Source: Iris pallida
Lineage: Eukaryota; Streptophyta; Magnoliopsida; Asparagales; Iridaceae
Assembly: GCA_029216955.1 (NCBI GenBank)
Contig: JANAVB010003400.1
Span: 19,216,492-19,280,491 of the forward strand
DNA length: 64,000 nt
Reading direction: 5' to 3'
Of the stretch, positions 52,190-64,000 are shown in pieces. The position numbers and the translations under genes are program-made. The notes beneath the pieces are model-generated. The model searched no databases. It was not told the DNA's origin and saw only the letters and a list, made by a program, of their open reading frames with translations. Numbering within the stretch: position 1 is the first letter of the stretch; every line of letters begins with the position of its first letter.

Positions 52190-52810
52190 GGTGTTGTTCG
52201 AGCACTGGTGGATGTTTTGAGAGATTTCATGGCATCGCAGCAGCGTCAGAGAGATGTTCTCACCCATTCTGTCCAGACGGCTTTGGAGAGGGGTGGTGCT
52301 CAAGCCTACAATTCTGCGAGCAGCTTCAGGCGTCTTCATACCCCGTACTTCTATGGTACAGAGGATGTGATTGAGTCTGATGCGTAGCTTCAGGATACTG
52401 AGGCCATTATGGAGGCAGCAGGAATTCCGGCTAGGAAGCATGTGGCAATTGTCAGGTTACAGCTCTTAAATTTGGCCCGCAACTGGTGGGCGGCTCATGA
52501 GGTGTCTCTAGTGGCGACGATAGCTTGGGGGAATTTTAGCGAGAGGTTCTAGACTCGCTACTTTGATGCGGTGTCACGTTATGATCTACAAAAAAGGTTC
52601 ATTGGCTTGCGACATATGAGTAGGACCGTCGATGGCTATGCGGTGGAGTTTAGCAGGCTCAGTCGGTTTGCCCCTTCCTTAGTGGCGACCGAGTTGGCTC
52701 GGGCGAGGAGGTTCCAGCAGGGACTTCATCTGGAGATCATACTGACAGTTGAGCAGCATGAGTTCCAGACTTTTGATGCAGTTATGAGGGCGGCGAGGAG
52801 GCATGAGTAC
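52190..52810 (+). pseudogene. gag: E3 gag, two stops, truncated
   Basis: The frame shows FRRLHTPYFYGTEDVIESDA, then TAG in place of a conserved tryptophan, LQDTEAIMEAAG, LLNLARNWWAAHE, a second TAG after NFSERF, RTVDGYAVEFSRLSRFAPSL, RFQQGLHLEIILTVEQHEF and RAARRHEY. The last matches E2 gag up to the point where E2 continues TSQR. After 52810 an unrelated LTR starts. Not functional. Confidence 0.88.
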
Positions 52811-53929
52811 TGTTACGACCCGCACCCAGATATACGGGTACGAATACGTGGGCCACGCCCAGCCTACACCGCAGTATCGGCGGTAGAGCGCTGTCAAGTA
52901 CCCGATACTAACTACAACATCTAAAGATCCATAACTATAAAGGTACTCATATCATATGACAAAAACTATGGAAGATAAGACAAAAAATAATAACAATATC
53001 ACTAGAACAGCTAGAATCTACAAGGATCATATAAGACACGAATAAAACAGAGGGAAACAATAACAAAACTAATAACTACCAGACCTAGAACTACTGAGAG
53101 AAAATTCACGATAAAGAATACCGAGAACCACCCTAGCTAGCAACATCCTGTAGTCCAATACTGAGGGCACAACAACTCCTAAAATTTTGTCAACATATCT
53201 AGTCAGGATGGAACGAGCACAAATCTCAAATAACAGTTATAGTTAGACGATATTGAAAATATAGCAGTAAATAGAGAGAATATACAAGAAATCATGAAAT
53301 GTACATGTGAGTATCATGGCAGGGTAAGCTGTAAATCTAGAGCTAGAACAAGGCAAGAAAAATCAATCATATCATGTACAAGAGTCGAGAATCATACCAT
53401 CTATGTGAGTGAATACTAGCTACAACATATGGCCGGCTTGGGTCTGCATAAGGTCATGAGCTAGCCAATCATACGTGTGGTGTAGGATTGGCATTCACAA
53501 GGTTTACAAGATATACAAGGCGGGTATTGACCACACATCTACACCAGTACTCCTCGTCCCCGACTGGTAGAGTGGGTCCAAGCAAGACACGTTACGACAC
53601 AGGATTCTACGATAAGGGAGCAAGTCTCCTCGAGAATCGGTGTCCATATACTGCACAAGAACTACAAGGGGGCTTGCACAAGATATACCAAGATAACATG
53701 GAATAACATCTCATGTCGGGATCCATGAATACCAATTCGTGTGAACAATATGTCAAGAGAACAAGGATATCTACACTAAATATAAGAAACATAGACGATA
53801 TCATAAAACAGAAATATTATCAGAGAATGTACTCGCCTGAGATCTGGTGGCATATGTCAACTGTGTAATCTGGCTCAAAGTGAAATCACAGACCTAAAGA
53901 TGAGATATATATATATAAGCTAATTAGGG

Positions 53930-54210
53930 TTCAACAGTGTTAGGCATGATTAATCTAGGTCAATCTCGGTCCACTAAGTCAAACTAGGTCATACTGAGTC
54001 ACACTAGGTCAAACTAGATCACAGGAAGTCAAACCAAGTCAAACTAGGTCAAACTGGGTCAAAGGTTGACTTACAGTTGACTTTTGGCCAACTGGTCAAC
54101 TCTAGTCAACTCTGGTCAACTCTAGGTTAAACTAGGTCAAATGTTGACTTTACTTCGACGTTCAGTCAAAGCAATCAACCATGGTCAAACAGGGTCAAGG
54201 CTAGTCTCTA
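53930..54210. repeat. Dense GGTCAA/TTGACC-type repeats
   Basis: About twenty occurrences of GTCAAAC, GGTCAA or GTCAACT, spaced mostly at 10-bp multiples (taggtcaaac, tgggtcaaag, ctagtcaact, ctggtcaact). Confidence 0.8.
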
Positions 54211-54502
54211 TAAATATCTACAGGGTCAACACATTCAATTTCAGTGGTTGTGAAATTATTGGAACCGATGGATCTCAAAATACAACAAAAGAAGAAAGAT
54301 TATAATAATAGGGTAAAAACCTACAGATGTTGTCGGATGGTGAAACAACCATCACCAACGTGTCCAGAATGGTCAAATTAGCTAGGATAGCCTATCCATA
54401 AGTCTAATTTGGACACAGGGGCAAAAATGTAATTTTGGGTCAAAACGGTGTCCGTGTCGGACCCGCTTTGCACCAAAAAATGTGCCAAAATAAAAGTGTA
54501 CT

Positions 54503-54900
54503 AAACCTAACAAATTATATGTCCACGAATCCAGAATGACGATACGAACCCAATGGTATATCCAGAATTGGATTCCGTTGACCCGATCTCAAATTGGTCC
54601 GTTGACCAGGACATTGAATTTTCGATTTGTACGAAAAAGCATGTCGGAGCCAATGTCCTCAAAACTAAGCAAATTATATGTCAACGAGTCCAGAATGACG
54701 ATACGAACTCAACGGTATATCCGGAATTGGATTTTGATGAGCCGGCATCAAAAAGTCCCGTTGACCCGGACTACGGGGCCCGCTTTACACCGAAATGTGT
54801 GCTAGGGCCCACGTCCTCCAAATCTAACAAACTTAATATGAAAATGTGCCAAAACGATGCCACGAGTCTACTGGTGGTGTCAGAAATTGAATTCGGAGTC
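54503..54900. repeat. Tandem repeat, about 160-bp unit, three diverged copies
   Basis: caaattatatgtccacgaat at about 54509 recurs as caaattatatgtcaacgagt at about 54670, followed in both by ccagaatgacgatacgaac and ggtatatccrgaattggatt. A weaker third copy starts near 54826. Confidence 0.78.
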
Positions 54901-55739
54901 CCGGGTTCAAAAATGAAATTTAACAACTTGGAAATTATAAATTCGGACGACCAACTTTGGCATCGAATTCAACCAATCAAACATGCTCACAATAAAACGA
55001 AACTTTAGGGGCAGGAAGAGGGTTATACCAGCTGCGCATAGAAACCAGTGGTATGCCAGAGGAGCTGCGATAGAGGAGATACGAACCGACGAAGTTGGCT
55101 CAGCAAAACTGTCCATAAATAACACAATTTAAAGTGTCAACTTGGTAGCCGGTTTTGATGTATCAAACGACGAAATTAATGGACGAAACTTGAGGGGAGT
55201 GAAGGGGTATATACCGAGATTATGACGAAGCAGAGAGTTCGCCGATCCAACGGTCGAATTTCCCAAAAAATGTGCATTAAGTTGCTGCGATGAAACACGA
55301 ATTCTGAAATTCATCCGCGCGCGCGTTGACGGGATTTCGTGCAAAACGTACGAATCGCCTACGTGGCACGTCAGGGAGGAAGGCGGCGCACTCGGGGAGG
55401 TCGCCGGAGCTTCGTCGGCCGAGGGGAGGCCACACAGCGGCCGTGCGGCGGCACACGACGGTGGCTCGCGCACGCACGCACTGTGCGCGCTGCTGCTACG
55501 TTTGCAACTGCTGCTGCGCTGCCACCTCGCCGTTGCAGCTGCCACGTACGGTGGCGTGCGGCGGGGCGGCGACGGTGGTTCCCGTAGCGACAGCGGCGAC
55601 GAGATGGTGTTATGGTGGTGGGAATGATAGTGTTCATGGAGGTGGTGGCGCCTGTGCTCGTGGTGGTGATGGCGGTGGAGCTCGTGGTGGTGATGGGGTG
55701 GAGCTCGTGGTGGTGATGGTGGTGATGTTGCTCTCTTGA

Positions 55740-56200
<461 letters not shown>

Positions 56201-56812
56201 AGATATTTGATAAAGTAGAGAGAGAAGGATATTTGCATAGAGATATTTTAAATAGGGGGTAGTCATGTTAGGGATCACATAAAATCTGGTTGGGCGTTGG
56301 ATCCGGTTCGATCAAGTTTGGACAAGCTTGGGGCCAAGATTTAATTAAAATAATAATTTAAACCAATTAAAATTACGGATGAAATGGGAGCACAAGGGAG
56401 ATCAATTCGGTGGCACGCAAGTGGCACGTGTATAGTAGACTCAAAACAGGCCAGGGCTATATATTGACTCGACTGGATTGGACCGATGTCGGGCCCGAAA
56501 ATTAAGTTGGAAGTTGAGTCACAAATTACGACAGACGATAAATTGGTCTAAATTGACCCGAAAGTTGCGCGAAGCAAATGGAGCACAAGAAAACAAGTTT
56601 GAGTGGGACACGATGTATCAACGTGAAGATAATCTCGTCTACTACAAACTTCAAGAAGAAAGTTTCCAGAGACTGGCATCCTTGATGCTCTAGAAATCCA
56701 AGTCACGGTAAAGAGCATTTAATGATCAATATTAATTAAATCAAAATGAATTATCGAAAATAATTCATTTAGAAAATTCAAAAATAAATCTCGAAAATTC
56801 AGGGGACTTACA

Positions 56813-56825
56813 TCCTACCCACCTT
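56813..56825 (-). promoter_or_regulatory. E6 polypurine tract
   Basis: The element strand reads AAGGTGGGTAGGA directly before the LTR, with TTTCGAGCACGAAATTT just upstream. It matches the arrangement in E2 at 10134-10147. Confidence 0.7.
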
Positions 56826-58530
56826 ATAAAAATTTCGTGCTCGAAATTAAAGGTTGGTAGTAGGGTTAAAATAGGATAGAAGATTTAGACAATATTTTAG
56901 GCACGATTCAAGAATGACGAGTCTTGCACGATCAAGATAATCAATTCAAATTTGTTCAGGCACAATGAGGGATTTTGGCACGATAGAATCGTGATACGAA
57001 CAAAATCATATGTGCATGATTTCAGAAATAAGTCAAGTTATTGGGGCACGATTTTAAAGACGATTAGGAAAATCGAAGATATAAATGAAGTTCAAGTACG
57101 GGGTGATCTGTAGGACTTAGGTTGATGGAAATCAACCTGAAAGTCGCACAGGCCCGATCAAGATGAAAGCTAACTATGACCAAAACAAGGTTTGGCATGA
57201 TTGAGATTTATAGTCACAGCTTTGTAGGTAAGCACGAAGCCGCGACTAGAAAATCAAGAATCGTTCGATTACGAACAAGTCAAAATCATGTCAAAATATC
57301 GATAAATATGATCCAGGTCAAAAAAATTAGATTTTTGGGTAGATCGGCACGATCAAGTTGAAAATGATGTGATTAGACATTGTTCGAAATAAACAATGCT
57401 TAGCACAAACATTGATCAAGAATTTAACCACCTGGTCATGAGTGAAATCAAGACCCAGACGCGTTCAAGAATTTTGGAATGATTAACCACTTAGGCACGA
57501 TGTAGAGTAGAGCGACGAAAATTGCAAACCTAGTCATGATCTAAAACAAGGATAAGAGAAGCAAATGGAGAGAAAAATTTGAGTATAGCACGATTGAGAG
57601 TTAGATTTGATAGAAATCAGATTATAGGTCACATAAGCACGATCAAGGTCCAAGTTAGTTGTGAATGCCGATAAAATCATGAATTCGAAATCAAGGTCCT
57701 AAAAGCACAATTTAGAAAGGAACCCAAGTCAATTAGGCACGGTAGAAAGTCAAACATGTTTAATTCTAACACGACTAATTTCGTAGTCACACTAGTTAGT
57801 CGTGATTGAAAGTCAAAAATTTTAGGCACGAGTTTGAGGCAAGATAAAATGTATAATTATGATCGTTAAAATCACAATCAAATGATTCAAGTCGGCTTAT
57901 CACGCCAGGTCATCTGGGTACAACTAAGCATAATGAGTTCAGATATAATCAGAAAATTAAATCAGGGTCAAAAAGAGTTTAGGCACGAGTATTCAAAATC
58001 CAAACATGATCAAAATCAGAAGGCAATGCACGAGGGTTAATAGCATTGAAATCCAACTACGATAAATTTTTTTGTCTCAACACGATCTAAGTTGATCAAC
58101 TTTTGAGTAAATCAGAATTTGGGCAAGATGGAGTATAAGATATACGAAGGGTGGGCACGAGCATCCAAGGATGAAAATCCAAGTCACAAAGGAATTTGAA
58201 GTCATCTAGAGTCTAGTCAGCAACCAAGACACGAATAACAAGACGACCAAATCGACTGGTCAAAATCAGAGAAGATCAAATCTTACGATATTGAATTTTA
58301 AGAAACAGTTCAAGGATAAGGAATTGAATTTCTTCTGTTATGAAAGAAAACCCAAATGTAGGATTGTAGAAGGAAGTCGGGGTAATCATCTCGCTCTGCT
58401 TCGACTACTACCAAGATCCAACGTCTACTCCGAAACAGATGATTACGATACTTCCTCGACTTTTTCCAAGATAAAAAGATACAAGAGCTCAAAAAGATTT
58501 CAAAGTATAGATGACAGAAGTAGATACGAG
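56826..58530. other. Internal non-coding region with about 16 interspersed GGCACGA words
   Basis: Probably the 3' internal region of E6 or a neighbouring element. TAGGCACGA, GGCACGAT, TGCACGA and related words recur roughly every 100 bp, often next to AATCAAG or TCAAAAT, as if from an old, strongly diverged tandem array. No pol frame is visible. Confidence 0.55.
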
Positions 58531-59029
58531 TGTAGCTCCCCTTCCCGAAAATTTTAAAATATTTTATTATTATTATTATCAATGTTATTGTGGTTACTAT
58601 TATATAATATTATTTTATTATTATTGGTTATATTATCTTCGTCAAAAAAAATGTTATTAATATATATATTCATATTTATAAAATAGTCCCTAATCTAGGA
58701 ATAGATAATACTGGTATTTTAATTAGATTTTTATGGATATTATTATACTAGTATTCATATGAATATACATAAAGATATATATTTTGTGTAAATATTTATA
58801 TATAATATGATGAGGATATAATATTTTCTTTATTGATAGGTATATATAGGAAAATACATAGAGATATATATTTTGTGTAAATATTTATATATATAATATG
58901 ATGAGGATATAATATTTTCTTTATTGATAGGTATATATAGGAAAATACATAGAGATATATATTTTGTGTAAATATTTATATATGTGTGTACAAATAAATA
59001 ATATGTGTGTATATATATATATGTAAGTA

Positions 59030-59095
<66 letters not shown>

Positions 59096-59859
59096 AGATA
59101 TGTATATGTATATATACTTAGTTATTTATAATGCAAAAGAAAAGAAATAAGAAGAACTCTAATAAATAAAAAGAAGAAAACCCATACGGTTTCCCTCAGC
59201 CCATAGGCCGAGACCCCTGCAAGGTGAATTCACAACCCGCCCCCTCCCCATACGCGAACCCGAGGAGCCGACCCCGCGGTTTATATAGAGAATGAGAGTG
59301 AGATCGAGAGAAAATACTCGAAAACCCTAACACCACCCTTCCCCCTAACCTGGGCGGCCCCCCGACGGTCGCGCACCGCCGCGAGGCACCCCCGGCGGCC
59401 AGGATCGCACGCGCACGCGTCAGAGCAGAGGAGTAGCAGCAGTTTTAAGACCTGACTTCGCATTGTGACGCTCAATCGTTTTGGGATCCGTTTCTTCCGG
59501 TACGCTCTCAACATAACTGTCTTCAAACCCTACTAGTTAGTTTTTGGTATAATCGTGCGACCCGTCTGCAAGATCAACACGAAGTTGGTCGAAATCTGTC
59601 CAAAAATAGAGTATTAAAACAGTCCATGAACCCATGTTGGAGGATCGATTCAGATCGATCCATCGACCGATTTGGTCAACCTTCTGAACAATGTTTTAAA
59701 CAACCTATAGAACTCTAGAACCATTTTTGTAGATTGTTATTTGACCGACTATCGGTCGAGGAAACTGAATCCCAAAACTGTCAAAAACCTGTTTTCAAAA
59801 TATTAAAAGTTACGAAAAACCTTCGATACGACGTGCGTCCCGCCATTCCGGGCGACTTG
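58531..59859 (+). repeat. Gypsy-type LTR (5' part), interrupted by E5
   Basis: Starts TGTAGCTCCCCTTCCCG, similar to the E6 LTR start on its own strand (TGTAAGTCCCC). It holds a 90-bp duplication (58767-58990), a (TA)n run (about 59039-59090), a TATA-like TTTATATAG at 59280-59288 and AAACCCTAACACC downstream, as expected of an LTR promoter. It is cut at 59859 by E5. Whether it is a 5', 3' or solo LTR cannot be decided. Confidence 0.55.
58767..58990. repeat. Tandem duplication, about 90-bp unit
   Basis: acatagagatatatattttg, tgtaaatatttatatataat and atgatgaggatataatattt occur in two nearly identical units, with a partial third. Confidence 0.88.
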
Positions 59860-60923
59860 TGTTGGCCCATTTGGTCATATGGTCAAACCTAATTTTAATA
59901 ATTGAATAAACTCTGTCTGGATATACAAAGCTAGTCGAGACATCTCGGACTCTTGAACATGATCAAGAATGGCTATCCACTGGATTCAAGACCGAAGATC
60001 TGTTTGCCTACTCGAGTCTGTAATTTCTTATGCAATGTATTTTCATTTTATTTGAGTCTAGGAATATGTTGTACACCGAGTCGTACTGGCAAATAGGCTT
60101 CCCTCAAATGAGTTCAAAATGTTTTTAAAATGACCTCTCAAAAAGGTTTACAAAAAGGTTTTCAAAAAGGTTTTCAAAAATCACCAAAAAGCTTTTTCAA
60201 AACCCTAACTAAACCCTGACAGAACTCGGACCGAGTTCGGCCAGAGTTCGGCCAGAGTTCGGTTAGTGGCCGTTGTGATTTTGAATCCTTGGAACTTGGT
60301 CCTCCTGCAGTTACGAATTTGATCGAGATTTGCTCATATAGTTCTACCCGAATTTTGTCCGAATTCTGTCAGAAGTCTGCCTTTGAAAGTCCTATAAATA
60401 AAGAAGGATTTCGATCATTTCAACTCACTCATTCACTTTCAATCTTCTCTCTATCTAAAGCTTTCAGTCTTTCAAAGAGTTTTCTAGAGCTTTCAATTTC
60501 AGATCCCAAGCCAATTACAATCCTCTAGTCGATTTGCCAGTGCGGTACGGTCTAGAAGTTTCTGAGAGATTGTAATCAGAAGGCTTGATTGAAGAATACC
60601 TCTTCACATTTGAAGTTGGACGAGTTCTTCGTATCAAAGCTCGCGTTGTAGAAGTTGTAAGGACTTCGTAAGAAAACTTGCGGTTTTTCCAATAGTGGAT
60701 TCAACTGGTAGCAAGAGTTCTACCGACTGGATTAGTCCTCAACAGAGGGATACCAGTATACATCGCTGTCTTTGCATTTGCTCTCTTAACTCTGTCTTTA
60801 CTTTATTTCAATTGTGATTAATATTCTGTGTTTGTGCTGCTAACATTTTTAATTAGCATTATTCCGCTGCTAACTCTATTCACCCCCCTCTAGAGTATTA
60901 CGCTTTACTATTTTGTTCCTACA
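59860..60923 (+). repeat. 5' LTR of E5 (1064 bp)
   Basis: Starts TGTTGGCCCATTTGG and ends TTCCTACA. It aligns end to end with the E4 LTR. TATA box CTATAAATA at 60392-60400. Three near-identical words (aaaaaggttttcaaaaagg) lie near 60135-60180. Confidence 0.9.
60392..60400 (+). promoter_or_regulatory. TATA box in the E5 LTR
   Basis: CTATAAATA followed by AAGAAGGATTTCGATCATTTC, conserved in position with the E4 LTR. Confidence 0.7.
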
Positions 60924-60925
60924 AT

Positions 60926-60937
60926 TGGTATCAGAGC
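60926..60937 (+). promoter_or_regulatory. E5 primer binding site (initiator tRNA-Met type)
   Basis: TGGTATCAGAGC two bases after the LTR. Standard site. Confidence 0.92.
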
Positions 60938-61018
60938 GGGTGTTACAGGTAAAGCAAAGGTAACAGTAAAATTATTTATTCATTTTAATTAACTGTTATA
61001 TAGATCACAGCACAACAC

Positions 61019-62881
61019 ATGGCAACTGTGAAATTCACAAGTGAAGGCCAGGCCACAAACAGACCCCCACTGTTTGATGGTACGAACTATACCTATTGGA
61101 AAACACGGATGAGTTTCTTCTTGAAATCACTTGACTTTGATTTATGGTCCATTGTTCTTGATGGCTATTAAAAGCCACCTCGTATAAATGTTGATGGAGT
61201 TTTAGTTGAAAAACCCCACAGTAGATATACAGAGGAAGAAAAAAAAAGGGCCAGTCTTGACGCACGTGCCATTAATGCTCTCTTTTATGCTTTAGACAGA
61301 ACTGAATTTAACAGGGTGTCTATCTGCACAACGGCTAATGAAGTGTGGAAGCTACTTGAAGTCACACATGAAGGCACGACTCAAGTCAAAGAATCTAAAG
61401 TCAGCAGACTTACTCAAGAGTACGAGGCGTTCAAGATGAAGCCCAACGAAACAGTTACACAAATGTTCGAAAGATTCCTGGATATTATAAATCCTTTGTC
61501 CTCCTTAGGTAAAGATTACAGTAACCATGAAAAGATTCGCAAACTCCTGCGAGCACTTACCAAGAACTGGATTCCGAAGGCTACTACAATCATTGAAGGA
61601 AACGACCTCACAACTATGTCCCTCGAAGTACTCATGGGTAAGCTACTCACTCATGAACTGGAGCTACAAGATTTTGAAGAGCCTGCACCAAAGGAGAAGA
61701 CGATCGCTCTCAAGGCTCAGCACAGAAAAGCTGCTGAAGGTGACTCAGACAGCAGTGGATCTGACGCTGAAGATCAAGCACTCCTGGCAAGGAAGTTCAA
61801 AAGATTCATGAGACATGAGAAGAGAGTCAAAGAGAACAACAGCAACAACTGGTATCAAGAAGATGATGTTTGCTATGGTTGCAAGAAGAAGGGACACATG
61901 AAGAAGGATTGTCCCACAAACTCATCATCAAGCAAGAAGAGCAACATGTATGAAAAAGGGAACCTGAAGAAATCAACATCTAGGAGATATGCCAATACCA
62001 GCATATGGCATGAAAGTGAAGCCAGCGACTCAGAAGACGAACAATCAGAAGACGCTGCAAACGTATGCTTTATGGCATCTGATCAGGTACCTACTGAACC
62101 TGTAGTTGATACTTATGATGACTTCACCTTTGAGCAATTAGGAGATGCCTTCAGTGACCTGATGACTGATTACAGGAAACTGCGTAGCAAGTATCAGACC
62201 GCTAAGAAGGTACTCAAAGAGTACAAAGGTGAAATAGGTAGACTTACCGACCTACTAGCTGAGGTTAGAAATAATGTTAGTGAGTCTGGTGAGCTTTCTT
62301 CTATAAAGCTCTTATTACACGAGACTACCAAGTCATCTGAAGAGAAAGACAAAATTATTGACCAACTCAAGGAAGAACTTTCTATAGAGAAGAAAAGTCT
62401 TCGATGTGCACAAATCAGAATGGAATCACTCACTTCTGATTATACTAAGTTGTATGACACTTCCAAAAGATTGGAAATTAGGTTAGGAAAACAGCCTGAG
62501 CCTGCTGCTTCCTTCCCTAACACGTGTCACTTACCGAAAAATCGGAACATTCCCAAGCCAAACACTGTCAGACCTAACCATATAAAACCTTTACCCCAAA
62601 AGGTTAAGCCCAAACAAGATTATAGGTATACTTTCTTCTATACTAGAAAACCTAAACCTACCAACCATGCACACCACTCAGCTTTCAATACTCGACATGC
62701 ACAATGTCATTATTGTGGCCTCATTGGTCATATTTCATCTGCATGTAGAATGAGAAAGCTTGTTGATTTGAATGTTTATGCTTGGATACCTAAAGCTAAC
62801 AATTCAGGACCCTACAAGAAATGGGTACCAAAAGTTTCATCTGCAAACTATTTTGTAGGTGGAATACCCTTCACATGCTAG
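61019..62881 (+). pseudogene. gag: E5 gag, one in-frame TAA near the start
   Basis: ATG 61019 (MATVKFTSEGQATNRPP), TAA at 61169 where E4 has AAA, then 570 uninterrupted codons. The UBN2-like gag domain (EVWKLLEVTHEGTTQVKESK, HEKIRKLLRALTKNW) is followed by an acidic linker, a CCHC knuckle CYGCKKKGHMKKDC, the acidic ASDSEDEQSEDAANVC stretch, a coiled-coil-like segment (about codons 360-460) and a second CCHC motif CHYCGLIGHISSAC. It forms the capsid of the element. It ends with TAG at 62879-62881, one frame away from pol. The TAA is the only break seen; translation could restart at a later methionine, but the N-terminus would be lost. Confidence 0.9.
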
Positions 62882-62888
62882 AAGCAAA

Positions 62889-64000
62889 TGGATCCTCGAC
62901 AGCGGTTGCTCACGGCATATGACCGATGACGCTACCCTATTTGCAATACTGTCGAAGAAAAAGAAGGAAGGCTATGTCTCCTTCGGTAATAACTTGAAAG
63001 GGTATATTATTGGTATCGGTGATGTTGGTAAGTCTCCCTATCCCGTGATTAAGGATGTCTGTCTGGTTACCGAGTTGAAACATAATCTACTCAGCATAAG
63101 TCATCTAGCTGATCATGGTTATGGTATCAACTTTGGCAAAGACAAATGTACTATAGTTGATAGCTCAACTGGTAGTACTATCTTTGAAGGTATCAGGGAA
63201 GACAATATATATGTTTTCTATTTGTTAGAAGAAACTAACATTTCAGGTAGATGCTTAATGGCCAAAAGTGATGAGAGTCATTTGTGGCATATGAGACTCG
63301 GTCATGCTAATATGGATACGATCTCAAGATTATCCACAAAGAAGCTAGTACGCGGTTTACCTGACATTACATTCAAGAAGGACTCGGTATGCAGCCAATG
63401 TGAAAAGAACAAAGCTACCAGATCCACATTCAAGTCAGTAAACGCAGTATGTACTACTAGACCTCTACAATTGCTTCATATGGACTTATTTGGTCCTAGC
63501 AGAGTTGTTAGCCTCGGATGTAAACTTTATGCTTTCGTAATTGTAGATGATTTCTCTAGATACACGTGGGTATATTTCTTGACACGCAAGAATGATGCAT
63601 TATCCGAATTTGTCGCCTTTTGCAAGAAAGTACAGAATGAAAAAGGTTACATGATCACTCGCATAAGAAGCGATCATGGAGGCGAATTCGAGAATGCTGA
63701 TTTTGAGCAATTTTGTGACACACACGGTTTTGTACACGAGTTCTCCTGCCCTAGGACTCCACAACAAAATGGAGTTGTGGAACGTAAGAACAGAACTCTA
63801 ACCGAAATGGCCAGAGTGATTTTAAATCAGTTTAGTCTACCCAAATATTTCTGGGCTGAAGCTGTTAATACAGCTTGCTTTGTACTCAATAGAGTTCTAA
63901 TTCGACCCAAATCGAAGAAGACTCCATTTGAGTTATGGTTTGATAGAATTCCATCTGTTTCATACTTTAGAATATTTGGCTGTAAATGTTTTATTCTTAA
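62889..64000 (+). CDS. pol: E5 pol: protease and integrase (open to window edge)
   Basis: Continuous frame from WILDSGCSRHMTD (protease active site DSG) through the pre-integrase region (HLWHMRLGHANMDTISRL, CSQCEKNK: HHCC finger) and the integrase core with its DD35E residues in HMDLFGPSR, IRSDHGGEFEN and PQQNGVVERKNRTLTEMAR, then FWAEAVNTACFVLNR and FGCKCFIL at the edge. No stop in 370 codons. RT and RNase H should follow outside the window. Relative to gag it is in the +1 frame. The beginning is given at the first recognisable residue because no start codon is expected in a gag-pol fusion. Confidence 0.92.

Larger units (their letters stand above)
48907..52810 (+). mobile_element. E3: gypsy chromovirus related to E2, + strand, truncated
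   Basis: 5' LTR 48907-51805, conserved post-LTR segment, leader, and gag up to 52810, where another LTR interrupts. LTR ends, the post-LTR segment and gag match E2. It is inserted in E4 gag, with AGACT (48902-48906) as the presumed left target duplication; the right copy is outside the window. Confidence 0.87.
59860..64000 (+). mobile_element. E5: SIRE/Maximus-like Ty1/Copia element, 5' half
   Basis: 5' LTR 59860-60923, primer binding site, gag 61019-62881, pol from about 62889 running off the window. It is inserted in the LTR at 58531; ACTTG (59855-59859) is the presumed left target duplication. It is better preserved than E4: one early stop in gag and an open pol through integrase. Confidence 0.92.

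Noticed and set aside
54503..54900. Direct repeats considered as a CRISPR-like array
   Set aside because: Units are about 160 bp and contiguous with no unique spacers. Ordinary tandem repeats in a plant LTR.

Overview
This window is repeat-rich nuclear DNA of a flowering plant. The evidence is nested plant-type LTR retrotransposons (Ty3/Gypsy chromoviruses and SIRE/Maximus-like Ty1/Copia), plant L1- and RTE-type LINEs, hAT and Tourist-like DNA elements, and one plant-type host gene with AG/GT introns. The species cannot be named from the sequence. Large nested insertions and a 13.5-kb intron point to a large genome.

Left part (1-20812), a nest of insertions. An L1-type LINE on the + strand (16785-18397, resuming 20717-20812) received element E2, a chromovirus on the - strand. 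E2's 3' LTR then received E1, a young chromovirus also on the - strand (1-7793), whose LTR copies differ at only three of 1144 compared positions and whose gag-pol frame has one nonsense codon. A solo LTR with a perfect AAGAA target duplication (18398-20716) splits the LINE further right. From 20813 to 27127 I see no gene; the stretch holds pyrimidine-rich repeats, small tandem duplications and a GC-richer block that may be of organelle origin.

Middle part (27128-45257), the only host gene I can support. It lies on the - strand and I reconstruct six exons (549 nt, 183 codons) in continuous phase. The product resembles the plant mitochondrial K+/H+ exchange-related family (Mit_KHE1-like). Intron 3 is 13,539 bp and intron 5 is 3,770 bp. 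Both are packed with older elements: an RTE LINE remnant, four copies of a TATCGG-rich repeat, a 5'-GTTCTAAA MITE family with 8-bp target duplications, a decayed copia split by a 1178-bp hAT element and by a MITE, Tourist-like elements, and (TA)n-bearing tandem duplications. The 3' exons of the gene were not found.

Right part (45258-64000), a second nest. A copia LTR starts about 260 bp upstream of the host start codon. Its internal region is interrupted by SIRE-like copia E4, E4 by gypsy E3 (+ strand, same family as E2), and E3 by a 4.0-kb gypsy LTR (E6, - strand). A further gypsy LTR (58531-59859) is interrupted by copia E5, whose pol frame is open to the window edge with intact integrase signatures.

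I found no bacterial-type operon, CRISPR array or convincing new molecular system. The most informative signals are the reconstructable insertion order, the host gene persisting across TE-filled introns, and several non-autonomous repeat families with exact target duplications.
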